DNA of 12,639 nucleotides from Anaerolineae bacterium (GTDB taxonomy: Bacteria > Chloroflexota > Anaerolineae > Aggregatilineales > UBA2796), in assembly GCA_020851855.1 (NCBI GenBank), contig JADZBY010000658.1, positions 1 to 12,639 of the forward strand. The letters are read 5' to 3'. This document shows, piece after piece, positions 1-5,386 of this stretch (position 1 is the stretch's first letter; the number at the start of each line of letters is the position of its first letter). The translations under genes were made by a program, and so were the position numbers. The notes under the pieces were generated by a model. It had not been told where the DNA came from. It searched no databases and saw only the letters and a list, made by a program, of their open reading frames with translations.

Positions 1-2
1 GC

Positions 3-482
3 GCGCCGGAATCATCGCCCGCCAGCATCCCCGATATCGAACTGGATGGCCGCCTGCAATTCGTCGAGTTCTACGCCGACTGGTGCGGGCCGTGCATCGA
101 CATGAAGCCCAACGTGGACCGCATGGAAGGCCGTTACAGCCCGATGGTCCGGTTTTGGCGCGTCGACGTGGACGCCCGCGAGTCGGCCCGTCTGGAAGCG
201 TACTTTGGCGGCGTCCCGGCCATCCCGCTGCTCATCGTGCTCGATGCGCAGGGCAACGTGCTGGTCCGCATGGAAGGCTTCCAGAGCGAGCGGCAGCTTG
301 ACCGGCTCCTGCGCGACCTGTTCGCCCGGACCGGCGCTCGAAAACCGGCGCGCATGGACCCGCCCACGCCGGATACCGGCACGGGAGCCGGCGTTACTGA
401 GGGTGCAAGCCCCGCGCCGCCCCTGACCGCCGCGCCATCCGAGGCGCAGCGCCCCTCGTCGGCGTCCTATCCCCGGAACTGA
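3..482 (+). CDS. Thioredoxin-fold protein, 3' portion (5' end outside window)
   Basis: The frame is open from the window edge, so the N-terminus is missing; 159 residues are visible. A thioredoxin active site WCGPC lies at visible residues 27-31 (bases 81-95), preceded by the usual beta strand (FVEFYAD). The expected cis-proline is at about residue 75 in AIPLLIV, followed by the typical DAQG turn. This is a redox-active thioredoxin-like domain that reduces or exchanges disulfides. From about residue 105 a Pro/Thr/Ala-rich tail of about 50 residues looks disordered and is not part of the fold. A signal or membrane anchor would be in the missing part, so location is unknown. The nearby CcdA and TlpA genes suggest it acts outside the membrane and receives electrons from CcdA. 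The fold assignment is secure; the exact substrate is not visible. Confidence 0.88.
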   Translation, partial: APESSPASIPDIELDGRLQFVEFYADWCGPCIDMKPNVDRMEGRYSPMVRFWRVDVDARESARLEAYFGGVPAIPLLIVLDAQGNVLVRMEGFQSERQLDRLLRDLFARTGARKPARMDPPTPDTGTGAGVTEGASPAPPLTAAPSEAQRPSSASYPRN

Positions 483-494
483 CGCGGAGCACAT

Positions 495-1463
495 ATGCCA
501 GGCTTGAGTCGCAGGCAATTTCTCCGCCGGTCGGGCGCGTTCGTGGCCATGATGGGTGCGGCGCCGCCCACCCCATCGCTTCCCGATGAGCGTGTGGATC
601 AGATGGCCGCGCAGGTGGGCGCGTCGTTGGGCCTGCCGGCGGGGGCCGTGTTGCGTGGCCGCGCCTTCACCCAGACGGCGGTTCGCATTCAACCCGAACA
701 CGGCGCGCCGGTGATCGGGATGCTGCTGCCGGACAGCGTGCACGCGCTCGTCGGGCTGAGCGAGGATGGCTGGTGGTACGATATCGGCGGCAGTTTCGTG
801 CCGCGTGAGGCGCTTCAGCCCATCACGGCCTATGACGCGCCGCCGCTGAGCGAGACAGACGGCTATTTTGAGGTCGTTGCGCCGGTCACGGCGGTGCACG
901 AATACTGCTCGCCGTTGGCCGGGATCGCCGGACGGCTGCCCTTTGGCGCGGTTGTCCACGTGCGCGACCGGATCACGGATGACCGGGGGCAGGTGTGGTA
1001 CGGTATCGGGGCGGGCGCGGAACCGTCGCCGTTCCTGGGCTGGGCATTGGCCCTGCACCTGCGCCGCTGGGAAGCGCCAGACGGGCCGCTCGCCGCCGAG
1101 CCGGCCATCTGGATCGACACCGAACAGCACAAGCTGAGCGCCTACGACGGCGAGCGGCTGCTGGGCGAAAGCGCCATACACTGCCCGCCGCTTCTGCCGG
1201 GCGTGGGGCGGCTCATCGCGCACACGCCGAGCATGAGCCTGAGCGGCGCGATGGCGGCGGGCCGCCCGCTGCTCAAGCCGTGGGTCATGGCCGTGCAGCC
1301 GGACGTGGGCGCGCCGGTGCAGGCCTATGGCGCGTACTGGCACAACCGCTTCGGGCTGGCCAACGACGGCCCACACATCGAATTGCCCACCTTTGCGGCG
1401 GGCTGGCTGTTCGGGCTGGCGCTCAACGCCCGGTCCGGCGACGTGCCGGTGATTATCGAGTAA
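495..1463 (+). CDS. Tat-exported protein with SH3-like domains and a catalytically degenerate YkuD (L,D-transpeptidase) fold
   Basis: The 322-residue product begins with a twin-arginine signal (SRRQFLRR, residues 5-12, then a short hydrophobic stretch), so export through Tat is expected. GGAG at 486-489, five bases upstream, supports the ATG. Residues about 52-110 and 124-192 look like two bacterial SH3-type repeats. Residues about 204-322 resemble YkuD: an IWIDTEQHKLSAY opening strand and an AYGAYWHNRFG segment (277-287) that in active enzymes leads into an SHGC-type motif. Here that place reads NDGPHIEL (290-297): the catalytic Cys and His are gone and the first His is Tyr278. The frame stays open on both sides, so this is not a simple frameshift. 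It is probably a non-catalytic cell-envelope binding protein. Its only cysteines are Cys138 and Cys230. It follows the thioredoxin gene by 12 bases, likely in one operon. Confidence 0.8.
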   Translation: MPGLSRRQFLRRSGAFVAMMGAAPPTPSLPDERVDQMAAQVGASLGLPAGAVLRGRAFTQTAVRIQPEHGAPVIGMLLPDSVHALVGLSEDGWWYDIGGSFVPREALQPITAYDAPPLSETDGYFEVVAPVTAVHEYCSPLAGIAGRLPFGAVVHVRDRITDDRGQVWYGIGAGAEPSPFLGWALALHLRRWEAPDGPLAAEPAIWIDTEQHKLSAYDGERLLGESAIHCPPLLPGVGRLIAHTPSMSLSGAMAAGRPLLKPWVMAVQPDVGAPVQAYGAYWHNRFGLANDGPHIELPTFAAGWLFGLALNARSGDVPVIIE

Positions 1464-1470
1464 GGTATGG

Positions 1471-1590
1471 ACCTCACCCCCCATCTCTGACAAGAGGACG
1501 ATGGTGCAGGGACGAGGCCTGCCTCGTCCGCAGGCGAGGGCATGTCTGCGGAAAACGCAGGCGTTGTCCCTACGGGTTGGGGTGAGGGTC
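1471..1590. repeat. Nested palindromic intergenic element
   Basis: The 146-base gap between the YkuD-like gene and ccdA holds several inverted repeats. An outer pair, CCTCACCCC (1472-1480) and GGGGTGAGG (1579-1587), is exact; extended by one gap it matches 11 of 12 bases. Inside lies a perfect 20-base palindrome (1510-1529, arms GGACGAGGC and GCCTCGTCC). CCGCAG (1528-1533) pairs with CTGCGG (1546-1551), and AGGGAC (1508-1513) pairs with GTCCCT (1566-1571). The layout resembles small non-coding repeats dispersed in some bacterial genomes. The GGGGTGAGG end recurs at 5391-5399. No open frame of note lies here. It might also fold in the mRNA between the two genes and change expression of the downstream part. 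Confidence 0.6.
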
Positions 1591-1609
1591 TGATGGATAC
1601 GGGACACAC

Positions 1610-2791
1610 ATGGTCACAGACATCACGGTAGGCTTGGCGTTTCTGGCGGGGCTGCTCTCGTTCATCTCGCCGTGCGTCCTGCCGCTTATTCCGGCCTACG
1701 TCGGTTATCTGACGGCGCGGGCCACACACCAAAACGCGGGCGAATTGCGGCCCGGCAGGCCCGTCGGCGGCAGGCCGGGCGCTGGCGCTGGCGTCGTCGC
1801 CGCCGTGCCGCTCACGCGCGCTACACGGGTGGCGGTGTTCCTGCACGGCGTGGCATTTGTGGCGGGCTTTACGCTCGTCTTCGTCGGCTTCGGCATGATC
1901 ATCAACGCCGGAATCCAGCTCATCCAGGGCAACGCCGGGCTGGCCACCGTCCAGGCGGGAACCATCGAGTTTCGCGACGTGCTGGCCCGGCTGGGCGGCG
2001 TCCTGGTCATCCTCTTTGGCCTGCACGTCATGGGCGTGACGGGCTGGCTGACGCGCCAGTTGTTGCGCCTGCCCTGGGCAAATCTCGGCGTGGTCGGTCG
2101 GGCGGTACAGCGCGCGCTGGAAGGCGTCCGCACCCTGCTCTATTCGGATACGCGCCGCCAGATCGACCCGCACAACCCGTACGGTTATCTTGGCTCGTCG
2201 CTGATGGGCGTCGTGTTTGCGGCGGGCTGGTCGCCGTGCATCGGCCCGATCCTCGGCTCGATCCTGACCGTCTCGGCCAACGCGACCACCAGCGGCGACT
2301 GGCTCAGCTCTGGCGGGCTGCTCCTGGCCTATTCGCTGGGCCTGGGTGTGCCCTTCCTGGCCGCCGCCGTCGCCATCGACCAGATGCGCGGCCTGATGAA
2401 GCGCATCCAAAAGCGGATGCGAGCCGTCGAGATCATCAGCGGCGCGTTCCTGATCCTGATGGGCACGCTGCTGTACACGGGCGAACTGGCGCGGCTGGCG
2501 CAGGTCGGCGGCAGCTTCGCAGATTTCACCTACAACCTCGAAGAATGCACGGTGGGCATCTTCCGCGGCACGGTGACGGTCCAGGAATACGGCACGTGCA
2601 TGCAGTTGGGGCCGAATTTCCGCCGGATTCTGGAGCGGCAGGCCAATCCGCCGCCCCAGGCCACGCCCGCGCCGCAGGCGACGCCTGAAGCGGGCGACCT
2701 GTCGTCCACGCCGCCCTGGTCCGCTGTGCCGACGCCGACGATTCCTGCGGACCTCGTGCCCACCGCCGTGGGAGCCGGCGGGACGGGCTAG
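1610..2791 (+). CDS. CcdA-family transmembrane thiol-disulfide electron transporter, expanded
   Basis: This polytopic inner-membrane protein passes reducing equivalents from cytoplasmic thioredoxin to extracytoplasmic thioredoxin-like proteins, the role of CcdA in cytochrome c maturation and disulfide reduction. The first helix carries the hallmark SPCVLPLIPAY (residues 20-30, redox Cys22), and a second motif GWSPCIGPILG (206-216, Cys210) gives the partner cysteine. About six hydrophobic segments are visible: 5-33, 72-102, 126-145, 194-222, 232-256 and 275-292. At 393 residues it is much longer than the usual 220-250. The extra length lies in a Gly/Pro/Arg-rich loop (36-70), loops around 105-125 and 146-192, and a tail from about 300 that contains Cys313 and Cys330 and ends in a Pro/Thr/Ala-rich stretch. 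The ATG has only a weak upstream GGGA (1601-1604). The stop directly abuts the next start. Confidence 0.92.
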   Translation: MVTDITVGLAFLAGLLSFISPCVLPLIPAYVGYLTARATHQNAGELRPGRPVGGRPGAGAGVVAAVPLTRATRVAVFLHGVAFVAGFTLVFVGFGMIINAGIQLIQGNAGLATVQAGTIEFRDVLARLGGVLVILFGLHVMGVTGWLTRQLLRLPWANLGVVGRAVQRALEGVRTLLYSDTRRQIDPHNPYGYLGSSLMGVVFAAGWSPCIGPILGSILTVSANATTSGDWLSSGGLLLAYSLGLGVPFLAAAVAIDQMRGLMKRIQKRMRAVEIISGAFLILMGTLLYTGELARLAQVGGSFADFTYNLEECTVGIFRGTVTVQEYGTCMQLGPNFRRILERQANPPPQATPAPQATPEAGDLSSTPPWSAVPTPTIPADLVPTAVGAGGTG

Positions 2792-3316
2792 GTGCGGCTC
2801 CCGGCCATCGTGCGTATCGCTGCCGGCCTCGCCTGCCTGGTCGGCGCGGCGCTCGTCGTGCTCAGCGCCGGCTTGCCCGACCGGGCGACGACCAGCGCTG
2901 CGCCGGAAGTCGGATCGCTCGCGCCGGACATTGTCGGGCAGACTCCGGACGGCGCGCCGATCTCCCTTGCCGCATGGCGTGGGCAACCTGTCGTACTGAA
3001 CTTCTGGGCGACATGGTGCATGCCGTGCCGCGTCGAGATGCCCACGCTGCAAGCCGCCGCCGCCGCCCGGTCCAATGTGCGCTTCCTGGGCGTGAATGCG
3101 GGCGAGCCGGTCGGCCTGATTCGCGAGTGGGCGGTGGCGCACGGCCTGGATTTTCCCCTGATCGCGGACCTGGACGGCAGCATCATGCGCACGTACCAGG
3201 TCCGCGGCCTGCCCGCCACGTTTTTCATCGACGGCGCGGGCGTCATCCGCGAGATCGCCTATGGCCCGCTGGCGTCCGGCCAGCTTTCGGCGGCGCTCGA
3301 CGCACTCGCCCGTTGA
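2792..3316 (+). CDS. TlpA/ResA-type membrane-anchored thiol-disulfide oxidoreductase
   Basis: This 174-residue thioredoxin-fold protein has an N-terminal hydrophobic signal or anchor (about 6-27), so the catalytic domain should face outside the membrane. The active site is WCMPC (75-79) in the TlpA/ResA context FWATWCMPCRVEMP. It is preceded by the family's PDIVGQTPDGAPISLAAWRG region (45-64) and followed by cis-Pro141 in GLPATFFID. It has the normal TlpA/ResA length. Such proteins reduce disulfides in apocytochrome c or other exported proteins, using electrons from CcdA. The GTG start lies on the base right after the TAG of the CcdA gene, so the two are almost certainly translationally coupled and work as a pair. 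No cytochrome c or heme-lyase gene is visible here, so the client is unknown. Confidence 0.9.
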   Translation: MRLPAIVRIAAGLACLVGAALVVLSAGLPDRATTSAAPEVGSLAPDIVGQTPDGAPISLAAWRGQPVVLNFWATWCMPCRVEMPTLQAAAAARSNVRFLGVNAGEPVGLIREWAVAHGLDFPLIADLDGSIMRTYQVRGLPATFFIDGAGVIREIAYGPLASGQLSAALDALAR

Positions 3317-3318
3317 TG

Positions 3319-3327
3319 TGCTAGACT
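3319..3327 (+). promoter_or_regulatory. Possible extended -10 element upstream of the DUF2085 gene
   Basis: TGCTAGACT matches the extended -10 pattern (TGnTAnnnT) 36 bases before the DUF2085 start. There is no convincing -35 box at the right distance. It sits in a 46-base gap, so it could give extra transcription of the membrane-protein genes or be chance. Confidence 0.22.
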
Positions 3328-3354
3328 CTCCACACGCTGTGACGCACTCTCCAC
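3325..3354 (+). repeat. Short direct repeat ACTCTCCAC, 21 bases apart
   Basis: ACTCTCCAC occurs at 3325-3333 and again at 3346-3354, just before the ribosome binding site of the DUF2085 gene. Spacing of about two helical turns is compatible with a protein binding site, but the repeat may be fortuitous. Confidence 0.4.
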
Positions 3355-3362
3355 GAGGTTTT

Positions 3363-4163
3363 ATGACGAAGCGACCCGATAAAACGCCCGTCCAGGGCGA
3401 GAAAAAGTGGGCCGTCCGGCTCAACCGCTGGACGTTGTGGTCCTCACGCCACTACCTGCGCCTGATGCTGATCGCCGTGGCCCTCTTCGTCGGCCTGCCC
3501 TTCGCCGCGCCGGTATTCATGCACCTCGGACTCGAAGGTCCGGGCAACGTGATCTATTCGATGTACAGCCCACTGTGCCATCAGTTCGCCTTCCGGTCGT
3601 GGTTTTTGTTCGGCGAGCAGAGCGCCTATCCGCGCGCCGAGGCGAATCTGCCCGGTTTGCGGCCCTACGAGGATTTTCTGCCGCAAGTGAACGCGGCGCT
3701 TGCCGGGCGGCTCGATTCGAGCACATTGGCGCTGGAGATGAACTCCAAGGCGTTCCTGGGCGACCCGCAGATGGGCTACAAGATCGCCATCTGCCAGCGC
3801 GACGTAGGCATCTACGCCGGGTTATTCATCGGCGGCCTGATCTACGCCATTCCCTACGTGCGCAAGCGCCTGCGCCCGGTCCCCATCCTGCTGTACATCT
3901 TCCTGGGCCTCGGCCCCATCGGTCTGGACGGCTTCAGCCAGCTTCTGAGCTATCCGCCCTTTCAGTTATGGGAGCCGCGCGAATCCACGCCGCTCTTCCG
4001 GCTGGCCACCGGGCTGCTCTTCGGGCTGATGAATGCCTGGCTGGCCTTCCCGTACCTGGAAGCCTCGGCGCGCGACGTGATCCGGGAGATCGAGGCCAAA
4101 TTCGCCGCGCGCCGCCAGCGTGAAGCGGGCGCAGTACGCCGCCGGGCGCGCTCGACGTCCTGA
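3363..4163 (+). CDS. DUF2085 family membrane protein
   Basis: I place the start at the ATG with GAGG four bases upstream (3355-3358). The frame is open further upstream to 3261, but that would overlap the TlpA-like gene by 56 bases. The 266-residue product has hydrophobic segments at about 32-55, 149-165, 172-192 and 210-230. It shows the DUF2085 pattern: a CHQ motif (72-74) in YSPLCHQFAFRSWFLFG, a second conserved Cys144 in ICQRDVGIY, then a DGFSQ turn (189-193). Between the two Cys-containing parts is a soluble stretch of about 50 residues, longer than in short family members. The C-terminus (from about 234) is charged and Arg-rich, probably cytoplasmic. No function is established for this family; the CHQ/Cys pattern might bind a metal or join redox chemistry, but that is a guess. 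It lies 46 bases after the TlpA gene. Confidence 0.82.
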   Translation: MTKRPDKTPVQGEKKWAVRLNRWTLWSSRHYLRLMLIAVALFVGLPFAAPVFMHLGLEGPGNVIYSMYSPLCHQFAFRSWFLFGEQSAYPRAEANLPGLRPYEDFLPQVNAALAGRLDSSTLALEMNSKAFLGDPQMGYKIAICQRDVGIYAGLFIGGLIYAIPYVRKRLRPVPILLYIFLGLGPIGLDGFSQLLSYPPFQLWEPRESTPLFRLATGLLFGLMNAWLAFPYLEASARDVIREIEAKFAARRQREAGAVRRRARSTS

Positions 4164-4186
4164 TCGGAATATCGGAATCCTGATCG
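4158..4186 (+). repeat. Tandem ATCGGAAT and flanking TCCTGATCG repeats
   Basis: Across the DUF2085 stop and the 42-base gap, ATCGGAAT occurs twice in perfect tandem (4163-4170 and 4171-4178). TCCTGATCG occurs at 4158-4166 and 4178-4186. The function is unknown; it may mark local slippage or a small regulatory site. Confidence 0.5.
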
Positions 4187-4205
4187 CACCGCCCGCGAAA
4201 GCGAT

Positions 4206-5264
4206 GTGCCCATGTTGCGCCGGCTGAATACCCGCCTGATGGCCCAGCTGCCCGATTTCGCCCGCCCGGATCACCCGGCGCTGCGCTATCTGCTGAACCG
4301 CGAGCAGCGCCGGGCGTGGGGCGCGAGCGCCTTGCCCGGCGTGCGGCTGGCGCTGGCCGTGGCCATCTTTCTCGCCCTGTGTGCGCCGGGCTGGTGGATC
4401 GCCTCGGCCTTCGGCAGGACGCCCGTCAGCACGCCGAACGCGCTGGACGGCCTGTACCAGATCGCCTACTGGCCGCTGGTGGGCATCCAACTTCTGTCGC
4501 GCATCTTCGCCTTCAACGCCACGGTGGGTATGGTCGCCGCCGAGACGCGGGCGGGCACGTGGGAAGCGCTCAAGGTCACGACCGAAGGCGCGAATCTTGC
4601 CTTCCGGGCGCGCTGGGCGATGGTCTTCTACCGCCTGTGGCCATTTCTGGCGGTGATGCTCATCGCGCGGCTCGTCTTCGTACTCGTGGCGCTCGGCAAT
4701 CTGACCGCCTTCCAGGGCCATTACCTGGACCTGCTCCTGAGCGGGACCACGCCGCTTGGCCGCGCGCCCCTGGACCCGGCCCTGACGGTAGTGCTGGGCA
4801 CGCTCATCGTCGCGGCGATGATGACAGCGGCGCTGCTGGCCCCGTTCACGGCGGTGGCTTTCGATGCCGCGCTCGGCCTGGCCATCAGTGTGGCGGCGCG
4901 CGGCAGGATGCTTTCCACCTTTGGGCAGGTGGTGTTCATCCTGCTGCGCCTCATGCTCACCGGCTGGGCGCTGTGGGTGGGCGCAGCGGCGCTGGACCTG
5001 ACGCCCTTCACCGGGCTGACTCAGGCGCTCATGCCAGGCACGACGGCGCTTTCCGGCTGGCTGGGCGCGTTCGCGGGCATGGCCGAGGGGGACCTGGGCC
5101 TGACGCTGCTGCACCTGCCCTACTACCCGCGCCTGTGGGCCGATTATGATCACGGCGTCTTCATCGGCCTGGCTTGTCTGGGTTTCGTCATCGTCCAGGC
5201 GGCGCTGGCCAGCGGGCTGGTGCGCTGGGCGAGCCGCCGCGCCGCCGCCCCGGAACGGGGATGA
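4206..5264 (+). CDS. Multi-spanning membrane protein, ABC-2 permease-like, no adjacent ATPase
   Basis: The 352-residue product has about six or seven hydrophobic segments (roughly 45-68, 84-108, 138-165, 193-231, 240-262 and 316-340). After the second segment, AAETRAGTWEALKVTTE (111-127) closely resembles the cytoplasmic coupling helix of ABC-2 type permeases (acidic residues, then GTWE, L and T). I therefore read it as an ABC-2-like permease or a relative. The N-terminal 40 residues are charged and cytoplasmic-looking. No ATP-binding partner gene lies next to it, so either the partner is elsewhere or the protein has another role. The start is GTG (4206) with GAAAG just upstream; the ATG at 4212 is nearly as likely and shortens the protein by two residues. 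The C-terminus ends in an Arg/Ala-rich stretch just before a hairpin. Confidence 0.6.
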   Translation: MPMLRRLNTRLMAQLPDFARPDHPALRYLLNREQRRAWGASALPGVRLALAVAIFLALCAPGWWIASAFGRTPVSTPNALDGLYQIAYWPLVGIQLLSRIFAFNATVGMVAAETRAGTWEALKVTTEGANLAFRARWAMVFYRLWPFLAVMLIARLVFVLVALGNLTAFQGHYLDLLLSGTTPLGRAPLDPALTVVLGTLIVAAMMTAALLAPFTAVAFDAALGLAISVAARGRMLSTFGQVVFILLRLMLTGWALWVGAAALDLTPFTGLTQALMPGTTALSGWLGAFAGMAEGDLGLTLLHLPYYPRLWADYDHGVFIGLACLGFVIVQAALASGLVRWASRRAAAPERG

Positions 5265-5268
5265 GAGG

Positions 5269-5320
5269 CCCTCTCTATCGGCGACGGGGTCCCCGCCGGG
5301 GCGTCACCGGTAGAGAAGGG
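5269..5320 (+). terminator. Long hairpin after the ABC-2-like gene
   Basis: The arm at 5269-5286 (CCCTCTCTATCGGCGACG) pairs with 5302-5320 over about 17 positions, with one bulge, one wobble and one C-A mismatch. The loop is GC-rich and could itself pair (CCCC with GGGG). It starts five bases after the stop codon. There is no T-run, so it is either a non-canonical terminator, an RNA-stabilising stem, or half of the repeat cluster at this convergent junction. Confidence 0.5.
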
Positions 5321-5350
5321 AGATCGCCCGACCTGCCGCCGCGCGACTCT

Positions 5351-5386
5351 CCCCCTCTCTACGCGGTACTCCGCGTGGAGAGGGGG
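5351..5386. repeat. 16-bp hairpin overlapping the 3' end of the FAD oxidoreductase gene
   Basis: The arms 5351-5366 (CCCCCTCTCTACGCGG) and 5371-5386 pair over 16 positions with a single T-G wobble and a four-base TACT loop. This is followed by a G-rich stretch and GGGGTGAGG (5391-5399), which recurs at 1579-1587. The hairpin lies inside the end of the - strand reading frame and supplies its stop codon. There is no T-run on either strand. It looks like a REP-type dispersed element at a convergent gene junction. Confidence 0.65.

Noticed and set aside
1510..1529. Palindrome considered as a terminator between the YkuD-like gene and ccdA
   Set aside because: The loop is two bases at full pairing and no T-run follows; a repeat element explains it better.
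12..1607. Long - strand open frame of 531 codons
   Set aside because: It lies opposite the thioredoxin and YkuD-like genes, is rich in Arg/His/Gln/Pro and has no recognisable domain. It is a typical antisense shadow in GC-rich DNA.
3261..3362. Upstream extension of the DUF2085 frame
   Set aside because: It would overlap the TlpA-like gene by 56 bases and lacks a ribosome binding site; the ATG at 3363 has GAGG at good spacing.
1325..3424. Long - strand open frame of 699 codons
   Set aside because: It covers the CcdA and TlpA-like genes in antisense. Its composition is that of a shadow frame, while the + strand frames have clear motifs.
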